Notes under the pieces: generated by a model | Told to the model about the DNA's origin: nothing | Database searches by the model: none | Seen by the model: only the letters and a program-made list of their open reading frames with translations | Made by a program: the position numbers and the translations under genes | Shown here: positions 37,758 to 48,916 of the stretch, one piece after another | Layout of the letters: each line of letters opens with the position of its first letter | Position numbering within the stretch: position 1 is the stretch's first letter | Assembly: GCF_001625305.1 (NCBI RefSeq) | Contig: NW_017804131.1 | Coordinates: 590,885 to 654,884, forward strand | Direction of reading: 5' to 3' | Source: Branchiostoma belcheri | Lineage: Eukaryota > Chordata > Leptocardii > Amphioxiformes > Branchiostomatidae | DNA length: 64,000 nt

Positions 37758-37867
37758 TCAGGACTTTTAAACAGAACATTAGAAGCAGGACTTCTCAGGA
37801 CTTTTAATACAGATCATTAGGAGCAGGACTTCTTAGGACTTTTATACAGAGCATTAGGTGCAGGATT
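37758..37867. repeat. Diverged tandem repeat, about 45-bp period, 2-3 copies
   Basis: The block ACTTTTA-aACAGA-CATTAG-AGCAGGA recurs two to three times (start words CAGGACTTTTAAACAGA, CAGGACTTTTAATACAGA, TAGGACTTTTATACAGA) with small indels. Confidence 0.7.
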
Positions 37868-37919
37868 TGACACTCTTGATGTTTAGGATGTTGTAATTTA
37901 GTAATAGTTTATGTAATGT

Positions 37920-38030
37920 ATATTTGTTGTGTGTATTTTTATATGTATCCAGGATTACCTGAAAAGCAGGCCAAATTGGCCTGAGTTGTAATTACTGGTT
38001 AAATAAATAAATTGAATTGAATTGAATTTA
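37920..38030. mobile_element. Probable 3' end of a non-LTR (LINE-type) element
   Basis: A short hairpin word GGCCAAATTGGCC (37969-37981) is followed by TTACTGGTTAAATAAATAAA and a tail of TTGAA units (ATTGAATTGAATTGAATT). Terminal short tandem repeats after a small hairpin are characteristic of CR1/L2-like LINE 3' ends. The left boundary is unknown and no coding remnant is seen. Confidence 0.5.
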
Positions 38031-38059
38031 TCTGAAATGTACGTAAAACTGTAATGTAC

Positions 38060-38295
38060 ATCTGCTTCATAGAAGGCTACATATAGGACTGACGACCTGT
38101 CAGTATTGTACACGCAAGGCACGTGAAAACGTGGCACTGACTGGTGTACATGAGATTGCTTCATAGAAGGCTACTTAGAACTGTACATTATATTACGTGT
38201 CTTCATAGAAGGTTACATAGCTGTACATTTTTTTTGTTCCCAGCAGTACATAAGACTGTCAATATGGGAAATCTTCATAGAAGGTTACATTGATC
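38060..38295. repeat. Four copies of CTTCATAGAAGG-YTAC in the IAP 3' region
   Basis: TTCATAGAAGGCTACAT, TTCATAGAAGGCTACTT, TTCATAGAAGGTTACAT and TTCATAGAAGGTTACAT occur at irregular spacing (starts near 38067, 38161, 38201, 38276). If the IAP 3' UTR extends this far, they lie in the transcript as GTARCCTTCTATGAA. Confidence 0.65.
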
Positions 38296-38454
38296 TGACG
38301 GCACTGATGCCTTTCAGAAATTTAAGTGTTTGGTCTGATATGAAGAATGCTGTACCCTTTATAACCCAAGAAGTTACAAACAATTTTTATGATGTTTGGC
38401 ATGTGGGTCGATCAGCCTTTCATCAGATTCGTTTGAAAGATGAACATCCTGTTA

Positions 38455-38455
<1 letters not shown>

Positions 38456-38486
<31 letters not shown>

Positions 38487-38562
38487 GTTGGTTGGTTGGT
38501 TGGTTGGTTGGTTGGTTGGTTGGTTGGTTGGTTGGTTGGTTGGTTGGTTGGTTGGTTGGTTG
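38456..38562. repeat. (TTGA)n(TTGG)n microsatellite
   Basis: About six TTGA units run into about twenty uninterrupted TTGG units. It lies 110 bases downstream of the IAP stop codon, most likely in its 3' UTR. Confidence 0.95.
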
Positions 38563-38671
38563 AATATAAACATGGATAACAGAAAGAGTTCAAAATAAGC
38601 TTCATGAAATCAAGTGTCTCCAGGATAAATACAATATTAACTGATAGAAGCATACATAGGGTCTCAGAAGT

Positions 38672-41472
38672 CTAGTTGAAGTATACCCTCTTGGTTCGAT
38701 TGATCACCTGCCTGCACATAGGACAGATTTTGTAGCCATTGTTGACACATTTTGAGCACACAACCAAATGACCGCATGGGAAGAATGCATATGCAATCTC
38801 TCCATCCATACAGATTTTGCACGAAAGTTTCTCACACTCCTGATGCATTTCCTTCAATAGCTGTTGTACTGTTGATGGATCAAAAGCCACTGGACCAGCT
38901 TGCACAGTTGGCAGTGTGCCGAACACCTCATGCTCACTCCTAACTACTAGAGCACTTTCCTCCTCGAGGGAGACATTCCCCACATCATAGCTGAGCATAA
39001 ACTCACACCACCCATTCATATCATAGTGACACTGCAGGGGATCATCACCATACTTCCACGTACCTTTCACATCACCACACACAAAGCACTGTACGTACAA
39101 TTCCTTTCCAATTGAAAAGAAACCAGCCTGTACGAGGCTTTTTGGAGGTACGGGGGAAGATGGTGGCCAGGTCGCAAAGGTGCGCATCCTCTCAGTCTCC
39201 CTGTTCAGTCCTTGTTGCCTGATGGTGTTGTGGAACGCTGCAGTGAATGGGATGTACCTTGGGCCGTCTTGGTAGTGTAGAAGAAGGGCCCCTCTTTCCC
39301 GATTACCTGTTCATGGATAACAGGTAAACACCCAATGTACTTGTGTGCGTCATAGCTTAATTTTTTCATCTATCTGTGGCTAAACATAGCCCATCGAACA
39401 GCATAGTTGAAGGAAAACTGTGGTAAAAAGGTACTTTCAAACTAATGTTTCCATTTCTTCATTACAGATGACTTGAAATTAACAGGATAAAGTGACATAA
39501 TTTCGATGTAACTAGGAAATACCTGAGATTTGGTTCCCATTCTCACCATAGAATTGACAGTAAGTGCTAAACGCACTTACCTCGACTATTCACGTTACCA
39601 CTGGACACATCAGCAGCATATGCCCCAAGAGTCCGCATGATCTGACAATGCGATTGACTACAATTGGTTTTCAATGGTTAAACAATTTGTTAAACATGAT
39701 TGAAATAGAAAATTTGCAGAGGCAGTGATTCTGCATTTTGCTCTCTTCCATGATCTTTAATAGCTCTTAAGCTTGTAGATATAGGTTTCTTGACAGATTT
39801 ATGTAATCAGCAAGGATGAAACATGTTAAGATGTTTACTACATGTACCTCTTGTGGGCTTGTGGCAAAACTGGGGAAGTAGACGCTCCTGATGTCAGCCA
39901 GCAGTTTGTCCACGTTGCAGTACCTGTGCCTTCCAGTGTCCCTCATCAGGTTTTCCTGTTCAAAGAACATGTAGTACATGTAACTCCTTAACGTTCTTTT
40001 AAATGTGTTGAATTGGTTACTTTTTGCCTAGAACTATTGTTATCAAAATAAATAATATTTATCATTACAAACAAATGAAAATCAATGTATATTTTGAAAA
40101 AAAGTGTAATACCTTTTTTGCCTTTGTGATGGTGTCGATATTAGCAGCCCTGTCCTCTGTTACTTGTGCAACCAGGATATGTTTGATCTTCTTCGAGTTG
40201 GAGTGTTCAGAAGATCCCACTATAGCCACCTGTTGCATGGTGGAGGTGTCCATGCTAAGAAGTAGAAGATGCAAATGTCATCTGTACAACATATACTTAC
40301 ATAAAAGATATTTTTGACATAAAATTGGGAGGATACTAACATTTTCAACCTACTAAACAAGACTTTATGGCCAAACGGTCTATACTCACTAGATTGTGGC
40401 TGGTTTGAAGTTCAGCTTCTGTGAAGGGCTAGGAGGTCTGTTCCCAGCCAGGACCAGCCTCAGTTTGTCTCCGATCGCAAACTCCAACTCTGCATCATTC
40501 AGTCTGGCAAGTAAGATTGACAAGTTTAAAACGTTATTGATGCCTCAACTAATCAGCTTACCGGAGTATGCACCCTACCGTGCTAATGCAATGTGCACTG
40601 CAAATGTTTGTTTAAGAAATACCAACGGTTTAATCGCTCACCTGTCCTTCCAAGTTACTGTGCTGGGATCAACACAAAAGTCGACGTTGTCGATGTCCAA
40701 GACCATCGGTTCATCGTCTGCGGTCCAGAGAAGGCCGAACTGGCCACGGTCATCGCCAGTGACCAGTGAGATGGCCGTGGGTGTTTGGGGATGGTACAGG
40801 CAAGGGCGTCGGTCACTGTTCCAATATCCGATGTGCCAGCCCGCCTGTGGCTCATCCTGACCATCAATAGACAGAGGGAAAGCATATAATCAACTCAGAC
40901 AGAATTTTGGCTGGAGTCAGAAGTATGAACTTCTAAACAATAACAACATATTACGCACACTATCCACTTTCAGTGTCAAGCCAAGACATCTTAGCTGAGA
41001 CAATGTAACAATATCGACAAATTGACATATAATTTTTGGGAAGCTAACCTTGAAGTGGGGAGGTCCGTGCTCGACCCTGCCTGTCCCTGGTCCTCGACCA
41101 GGTTTTCCCATCTGCAGTTTCCGGCTAAAACCTGTTGCCAGACTCTCCATGTCGTCCCATGTCTCCAACTCACCACGGAGAGGCACACGGGTCCTCGGTT
41201 CTCCCATGCCTGTTGAACATGGACAAGTGCTAAGAAGCTCATAGAGAAAAATGCTTGAAGGTTTGAAAAAAGTGCTTATCCTTTTGTGACCAAGACACAA
41301 AAACGCTTGGATAACCGGTGAAGAATGTGTCGTAGCCAAGTAAATGTAGAAGGTATATCTAACAGTAGTTAACACAGAAAAATGTCAGACTCGGAGTCAG
41401 AAACAAACCTGGATTTTCCATTCTCATCGCACTCAGAGCGCACTCTCCCCTGGTCTCCGCGGCCTCTGCCAT
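38672..41472 (-). CDS. IAP-like protein: unclassified N-terminus, one BIR, C-terminal RING
   Basis: Inhibitor-of-apoptosis family member; BIR domains bind caspases or IAP-binding motifs, and the RING is an E3 ubiquitin ligase. Exons in phase: 41472-41409 (ATG), 41209-41049, 40856-40642, 40503-40390, 40254-40113, 39955-39848, 39641-39581, 39306-38672, giving 499 residues. The BIR (about 328-393) has RTFATWPP, AGFF and zinc ligands C-x2-C-x16-H-x6-C (CFVCGDVKGTWKYGDDP). The C3HC4 RING (about 450-485: CKICMDG, CGHLVVC, CPMC) and the hydrophobic tail INRTKRVYFN match IAP ubiquitin ligases. Residues 1-288 (for example WHIGYWNSDRRPCLYHP, FGLLWTADDEP) match no domain I can name; vertebrate IAPs have BIRs or other domains here. 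The gene is head-to-head with DF-3. BIRC gene names are not assigned because orthology is unclear. Confidence 0.85.
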
Positions 41473-42111
41473 GCCCGCCTCTTCACTACACCGCGCTCAT
41501 AAACTGCAGCAATTCAAATACACGTTCACGTTGTTTATTCGTGCCAGTGTTCCAGTCTCTTTCATTCTACCTTTTCACTATTACTAAGATAGAAGCGAGA
41601 AGAAGTCGAATTTACTCAGTTGTCGTTACAATGCATATATGTAACGTTATCTGTATACTATTCTTCTTTTGTGATGACCTGTACTTAAATGTGTACAATA
41701 AAGGTCTTCATTCATTCATCATAATTACTGATGCATGACACGCAAAAAGATTGAACGTTGAACACCCTATTTGAGTTTGTTCACTACATGGTGATGTGAC
41801 CATTAAAAAGAGGAAGTGAAACAGTAGTTGTTATTGTGGACTAGTACAAACAATGTATGCGTGTTGGGACACGCGTACGGCATGTCGACAGTCATGGTAC
41901 TTTTATACCATACCATGCATAGACGCTAGGCAGAGCTAGAAGTGTCTGTAATAAAAATCGAGGGACGAGGGACGCCATCTATTTTGCCTCTGATTCAACC
42001 AATACCCCCATTTCTCTTCAATGCATGGTAAAATGCTGCTTGTCTGTTCAGGCTTGCCCTCGATGCTTCATCATATGATGCTGAGGTTCTAGTACTTTCT
42101 ACCCTCAAATT

Positions 42112-42121
42112 GGGATTCCCC
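42112..42121. promoter_or_regulatory. kB-consensus site upstream of the IAP-like gene
   Basis: GGGATTCCCC fits GGGRNYYYCC, about 640 bases upstream of the IAP start codon. A single occurrence is compatible with chance. Confidence 0.25.
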
Positions 42122-42689
42122 GGCAAGGTCATCGGGGGAAAACCATGGCACATCAGATTCAGCCCAATGCATACCGGTCTGTACTGTACCAGTATGTTAT
42201 AATATTGTTTGTCGCCCGGACTTGCCCGTAGGTACTTTCAAAAACCGAAGACTGCCCAATCCGTATGTTATATACATGTGCCTATCATCTGTGCATTGAT
42301 TATGACTACAGCTAAAAAAACAAAACATAAAAAGCTCCCAATACGTAATGTCAGAAGATACCGTAAATTTCTAAAAATTTCTAGAATATGTTTTCGAGCA
42401 TGAACTGCAAGTGAAAGTCACAAGTTATTACATCTGAAAAGCGCTTGAAATTGAAGCGCCCTTTCTTTGTCTAATGTAGATTTCACTGATTTCCCTATTG
42501 GAAAAAAGCCGGGACCGTATTTACATGTTAGTCAGTCCACAACAGACATTTATACTTAACATTTAGTAGACGCATATACATGTATATAAGACTGCGGCGA
42601 AAAACTAGCTTGCCGCATCCGGGTGCAAACTGTTCTCTCCCAGTAGACCAACTCCCCTGGCATGCTATCTCTTTTATTTGGCTGATTCC

Positions 42690-42835
42690 TACCCTTTCCA
42701 GCCGCCTCCCGAAGCCTGGTAGAGGCTACGATAAACTCCCTCCCCGGCAAACTCCGGCGGCGGCGAAGATTTGAAACCTCACTCCGCGGCGTAACTCGCG
42801 TCGCTCCCCGGCAGAAATCAACATCGCATGCCTGA
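42690..42835. mobile_element. Diverged fragment of the foldback family seen at 8.6 kb
   Basis: GCGGCGTAACTCGCGTCGCTC followed by CCCGGCAGAAATCAACATCGC aligns with the right arm at about 8720-8762 (TAACTCGCGTCGCTCTCCGG). The opposite arm is not recognisable, so only half of an element remains. Confidence 0.5.
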
Positions 42836-44970
42836 GTTTACAAAACAATACCCTTACCTGCAATGTATCTGTTGCTCTATGTAAACTTCTCTGAGGAGAG
42901 GAGATCCTGGAAGGCTCGGGGAAAAAATCTACCAGGTCTGCCGCCTTAAACGTGTGCGCACCCGCGAAGTGTGCTTTCTGACTGAACAGGCGAGACCTGG
43001 GCTGGATTTCCCCAGGTATTTTTTTAGTTCGGTTTTCCCCTCCATGGTATAACGCAGGGGCTATCACTGGGTCGCCTTATTTTGCACACTAACGCTTATT
43101 ATTTTTTGCAACTTTGCAACTTAAACTGGTAGCAGAGAATACATGTACCTGTCTATCCCTTCCATTTTGATGTTTAATTTTTTGCCCCTCCCCCTTAATC
43201 AGGACACTAGAATGCTTTGCCTATTTTGGTGGTTCTAAATTCAAGATGACGTAATGACGCTCCTGTGCAGAAATGGAAATGCCTCTATTTCCATTCCATT
43301 TACTTATAATACATTTAGTACATGTGTGCCAAATTTGGGGCTTTTAGTTTTAGACAAAAGGGCACAATTTTTCAGCTATGCCGCTGGACTAATTGGGGAG
43401 GGGGTGACGTAACGTTTTATAGCACCCCGTTACTTCTGGCAACCTACATTAATGATTAAGCAATCAATTCGAACTTCCCGCCCTTTTTGATTGATTATGA
43501 CCGAAATTTGTTTGTATTTTCACCGCAGAACATACGGCCGCCCGGTAGATATATCCACGCTATTATAGGAGCCACGAACAATATGAATAAAATAGGTACC
43601 TGTTATTGCAGAGGATCGTCTATTGGTCTGCTGATCGCTTAGAATTGAGCTTTGCCGCTGAGTCCGAGACAGTGCACGTTTGATTCCTGCCCACAGAAGC
43701 CCTGGGTCCTCGATGGTACGTATATGTGCACTGCCTCTAATCATGAACTGCCCTAACGATGCTACGACAAGTACAACTTGAATGCAGGCCCTATACTTGC
43801 AGGACTGAAGCCATCTAGGTCGTTTATCGTGTTCTATGAACCGGTTTTTCCTCTTAATCCCCATTTCAATGGAGGTTCCAGATTTTTCTAGAATGTCACC
43901 TGGAAGTCACGAGGTCGCTTTGCAATGCCCCAGGCAATATTAAGGATAATTTGCAAAATCGTACAGCTCAGAATCTTTCTAGCTTGAGCATCCTAATATT
44001 TGCAATGTTTGTAAACATAAAAAATTGGTAAAAACTGGCAGTTTTTCCCGAGACACCTTGTACCAGGCAGCGGACAGTGAGTGAGGGGAATACCCGGCCT
44101 GCAGGCGGAAAGTACCTGCAGACGTGACCTGGCCCGGGACCCGTTTCGTTTGTCTGAAAATTGGTTGCATTTCGAAAATCTCCAAATTTCCTAACTATCA
44201 GCAGAACTAGACTTCCTTACTTTTTATTGCATTACCATGCAACGCTTAAATTGCATTGAACGTATCAATCTTCCTCCTTTGGCTCAGTTCCAAGTCTGGT
44301 TTTGCGTGCGTTTTGTACTCGCCTTACCTGTCTGTGCAGGCCCACTTTACTTACGTAATTACGCACATGCACGTAAGGAGATTAGCTAATGTCATCTCAA
44401 CCATCCCTCCTTTCTTGCTGAGCAGGTTTTACACACACACTGATGCAATAGTATTGCTCTATTGACGCTCACTTTCCACCCATAGAATTATCTACAGATC
44501 AATGGCAATTCGTTCGCGGTCAAAGGTACTATAACACGGTACCCATACGATTTTCTTGTCAATCATGGTGTTTATAGAAATAATGCAGCGTTCAAAGTCA
44601 GGGAGGTACCGTCAAAAGCAACCTTAAGTACGATTTATGATGTATGATAAACGCAAATGTTTTCTATAGTAAGAGAATTGACGTACCTGTGCGTTTTCGA
44701 AGTGGTGCTTGTATTTGGAACGTCATGGACAAAATATAGAATGAGCTGTGCAACTTGCGCTGCCTTATATATATATGCAGAGAGAACGTGCATAAGTAGG
44801 TGTGGGTTGCAGCCAATGGCAGACCAGTTATTGTTTTCCATTTGACTGACAGCAAAAAGAGGAACAGAAACTTTGCTTTGTCAGAAAGAGGAACTATCGT
44901 GCTTTGGCAACAGGCAACTCGATAACATGTTTGTGCCAAACCCAGCCAATAGCGTTTGACAAATCATAAA

Positions 44971-44981
44971 GGGGATTCCCC
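44971..44981. promoter_or_regulatory. Near-palindromic kB-type site upstream of DF-3
   Basis: GGGGATTCCCC is a symmetrical kB sequence, about 230 bases upstream of the donor (AAAAG|GTAGGTAAG, exon end 45208) that probably ends the DF-3 non-coding first exon. Functional use is inferred only. Confidence 0.35.
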
Positions 44982-45965
44982 TTCGCGACAAACAACCCAG
45001 TCTGTGACAGGTTGCCAAACGTTAAACCTCTTACACGACGCAAAAATGGGGAAGTGATACCATAGCAGCGAGTTTCGGAGGTGGAGCAAAAAGGGGAACT
45101 TACTCTTGAAAGGCGCTATAGTTCAAATGTTTCACTACATCCGCTTTCACAGAGAATTCTGCGAGAGAGTCACCACGCCAAGACCACCACCACTACGCCA
45201 AGTAAAAGGTAGGTAAGTCATTTTGCATAAACCTTGCTGTCCGTGATGCACATTTTGCCTTGTGTACTCATATACCCACAGCCGGGCAATAAGACAACAT
45301 ATGGGAGTACGAGCCATTTTTATGATGGGGAGGAGGTTAGAGTGCAAGCATACTTGCAATACTATGTATTAAAAAAGTTCAAGAAGATTTCACAATTGAG
45401 GATTGCTACATTACACCATTTCACTGGCTCTAAGATAAGAAGTAAGGTAAATATTCTTACTAATGAAACGATACATTTCGTATTCGGCTTGTCGATGGAG
45501 CTATAAGACCTTAAGTGAGCGGAGATAAAGCGTTCACGGATGGATTCCAGGCTACGTGCTTGCCTGGAAAGGGTTTTTTTATCATGACTCACTCCATGAC
45601 TCGGGGAAAGGTGGAATGATAGTTTGCGTGCTTAACTATTGTAGCATTGCCAAAATATCGTCCCATGTGTTTATTTCTTTATCATGGGGTGAACTGCAAC
45701 GTCGACGATACGGGGGGGGGGGTGTCCTACGCTTAACTGCTGTAATCCCACCTGTTCATTCCTTTTTTTATGGGTTTGCCGCATAACTGTTTCACGCATG
45801 TACCCAAGCAGAGCGCCATTTGCTTCCTTGCTTAAGCTCCATACTTTTAAGTGTTACTTGTGTTGACGTACATGTATGTACCTGTAGTCAATCCCCGCGA
45901 CGTTAGGTGCCCACATACTACCTTGTCAATAGAATGCGGAAATGATACTTGTGTTTTTGTTTTAC

Positions 45966-48916
45966 AGCTTTTCCCGCTGTCTGTCCAACACTCACTCAAC
46001 AAGCTAGGTTATTTCGGAAACTAAAGATGACACCCAGGGACAGGGACGACATTGACATCCTCCGTACACCTTGCCTCTTATCAGGTTAGTGTTCTATCTT
46101 TCTAGTCAGCAAATAGCTATAGACATATTTAGAGTACACCATGGACACTCGCTCGGTGAAGTTGGATTTCCAGCAAGCTAGTATTTTTAATATTACACAC
46201 ATGTAGAGTCAATTCCGCGTCACCGAGTGGGTTGTTATTGTCATTATTTAGAAATGTTTTGAATTCTTTGTAATTGTTTGTGTAAGAAATTTCATAATTT
46301 GGAAATAATTTGAACATCTTGTCAATATTCTAAATAATTCCTTGGTTTTCTAAAACGTTTGAAATATTCCCGATGTGGATTATGACATTTCAAATAGTTT
46401 CTAAATAATTCTAACAGCACCATTTTTTACCATTATTTCGAATTATTTCTAACATTTTGTAAATAGGTCAGTGGGATGGGAAGGAAGTAATTCACACATC
46501 CCTGTGAAGTACAGGGCAGACTGCCTAGGTGTCAGGCATTGATGCCTTACAACAAAAGAGCCACCAGTGTCCAGCAGTGAAATCTAAAAATATACAGAAG
46601 AATACAAAAGAGTAGGATTAGCACCTACTTTTATGGGGGCAATTACCCACATCTACCATTTGGTCATTTGTTTGAAATATTTCTAAATATTTCGAATAGT
46701 GAAAGAAACACATGGGTAGTTCACATTTATTCTAAATAAAGAGATCTTTGTACAGTCACTTTCAAAATGTTTCAGAAATATATAAATGAATTCAAATATA
46801 TTCAAATTTTCATTTTCAAATTTTTGAAAAATTTAGAACTTTTGTTACTGGGGTATTCTTTTCTTCTAAATGATTCAAACATATTAGAAACATGGAGAAA
46901 AAACCCACTCGGTGACGCGGAATGGACTCTATGGCAAACTATTGAATTCCTCACGAGATCAATGCCTATAATCCTATATAGAAAATTCAGTCTTTGCATC
47001 CACTAATAATACACACCGAAATGTGTAATATCAACACCACGTTAGAATTAATATCTTATCTTTACCAACAGAGGCCTATCAACTGACACGTTGTGTGACC
47101 ACAATCCGGGAGGCTGGAGCACTAGAGAACGGCACAGATGATATCCTTATCAAACAGCAAGAAGCCGGCAGCGAACACAAGACGTCTACAGGACGCCGTG
47201 GTTTGTTTAGCTCTCTGGAACGCTTGGCAAACTGGTTTGGTAGAGATGAAGAAATGGATGAGGATTTACTAAGTGTCCCATGGGATACCACGATGAAGCT
47301 AGACGAAGAAACTATCTACTTAAAACGTTCCCCTGCGCAACACAACATACTCGTGTTCGGCCCTGGCGCTCCCTATACTCTCAGAAAGGGGTACCGAATG
47401 AGTCACCATCTCCAAAATAACGCCTTACCGTTACTGGTCTGCCGTATTGCAGAAGATGACAACGATGACACCCTGACTCCCATCTTCCATGTCCGCCATG
47501 GCGCAGAAAATAAACAATCTCGATGGGACTCCCTCATTCAACAACTTCTGAAAGAAGACGCTGCGACCGTAAGTGTTGTTGGCCACCCCGACAAGAGAAA
47601 CGGTCGAGGGGAACAACATTTTCACGCCGGCCCAATACAAGTGCTGATCGTGGGGAAAACAGAAGGTTGGTTTGATGAAGAGTCTGAAAAATTCAGCTAC
47701 ATCAGAGGTAAGAGGCAACAAATTTGGAGGAACTCCCTTACTGACGGATGTAGGGTTGTTGACGTGTGGCGCCCAGAAAATGAAGCCGTCTTTACTTCGG
47801 GTCAATCTTCGCGTCAACTGAAAATTCAACCACAGGAAAGCAAGAGTTGCCAGGTGAGCAAGATGGTTGTATCAAGATGGTTGTCATATTCTCTCTCCTT
47901 TCCGCCATAGCTGATTATTAATGATGTTTAAGTCGATTGTGATACCTGTCCTTGGTGCTGAAATACATTCACGTAAACACCGTCTTACTATCTGATGAGG
48001 TTGTGCAAATCGTAGAATGCTGTTTGCTGTTCGGATTTGTGCCAGTTATGCCAGTTGTTTTTCTATCAACCCTTCAGAATTCCAGAATTCGAATATACAT
48101 CTTTTCTTGATCAGGAACAAGACCAACATACTGCTGAACAGTTGGTGACTGACCCAGATGACAGTCATGGCGATGAAGACGACAAAGACTACTTTGCTCG
48201 TATGACTGAAGCCTACAGGAAGAATTTTTGTGAAGGTAAGCCAGGCGTACAGATAAATAAACATGCAAACAAACACGCAATTAACTAAATCAATCGATCA
48301 GTAAAGCGAAGCTGCCCACGACACACAAGAGTGATTGTTGATATTTCATATCAGTGAATCATACGTAGTGGTTATACACACACATTGGTAATAAATACCT
48401 GTACTCGCATATTTCTATCATATAATGATTTGTACATTTAAATGGTGACTAGTAAAATAATTAACATATATTGCAACTTTGCGCACTAGTACTCTAAGTC
48501 TTACTGTGTCTTTTCTTATGTCAATATATGACAACTTTATTTTTCCCTCTAATCATAGATCGTCAAGCTCCCTCTACCAATTGTGCGTCAAAGTACAGCC
48601 TAACAACCATCGCGTTTTCGTTAAATTCACAGAAGCAGCTGACCTGTTCATCCGAACCATGGAGGCAGGGCGGTGGGCCGACATCGTCCGTCAGCTCAAC
48701 TTCACCAAGGCTAGAGCCGACCAACTGTTCGAAGACAGTGTTAGTACACTGAAACAGAAGGCAGGCGAGGCTTATGACTCCCACCCCCACCATAGCAGCC
48801 CTCCTGAAAGCCTGTTTCGGGTCCAAGAGCTCTTGGTTAGGGAGGCTGTTTTGACGCTTGCACAAAATTGTCGCCAAGAAAATGTGATTTCGCCTCAATT
48901 TTTTGAGAAAAAATAA
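45966..48916 (+). CDS. DF-3: soluble protein with novel N-terminal region and C-terminal death-fold domain
   Basis: No name is recognised. Exons: 45966-46084 (ATG 46027, phase 1 out), 47072-47853, 48115-48235 (phase 1 out), 48633-48916, giving 414 residues. The acceptor at 48632 (TTCACAG) is chosen because the upstream one at 48558 gives a frame that destroys the domain. The last exon (EAADLFIRTMEAGRWADIV ... DQLFEDSVSTLKQKAGEAY) aligns with the death-fold exons of DF-1 and DF-2 in helix spacing and in its phase-1 entry. Residues 20-280 form one long exon with no recognised domain (SLERLANWFGRDEEMDEDL, HNILVFGPGAPYTLRKGYR). Residues 281-320 are acidic. No signal peptide or membrane segment, so cytosolic. 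It is a candidate adaptor or effector and the divergent neighbour of the IAP-like gene. Probable AATAAA at 49781. Confidence 0.65.
46205..46930. mobile_element. Non-coding element with 29-base terminal inverted repeats in DF-3 intron 1
   Basis: The left end AGAGTCAATTCCGCGTCACC and the right end (reverse complement AGAGTCCATTCCGCGTCACC) match at 28 of 29 positions. The 726-bp interior is AT-rich with many short TTCTAAATAATT / GAAATATTTC words and no ORF. No convincing target-site duplication flanks it. Read as a MITE or other non-autonomous DNA transposon. Confidence 0.75.

Larger units (their letters stand above)
35922..38671. other. Region between convergent TAZ-B and the IAP-like gene
   Basis: No coding exon is seen. 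It contains the TAZ-B 3' UTR (ATTAAA near 36162) and probably a long IAP 3' UTR on the minus strand: AATAAA on the minus strand at about 36855 (CTTTATTGTC) is the best-looking signal. Repeats in the right half are listed separately. Confidence 0.5.
41473..45120. other. Intergenic region upstream of the divergent IAP / DF-3 pair
   Basis: No supported exon. It contains kB-consensus words (42112-42121 and 44971-44980), a diverged fragment of the 8.6-kb foldback family (about 42770-42830) and a tRNA-like B-box context (GTTTGATTCCTGCCC, about 43679-43693) that may mark an old SINE. Open frames here lack coding features. Confidence 0.4.

Noticed and set aside
40396-40860. A 154-codon + strand frame opposite the IAP-like exons
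   Set aside because: It is the antisense shadow of two exons plus an intron of the minus-strand gene, whose splice phases are consistent.
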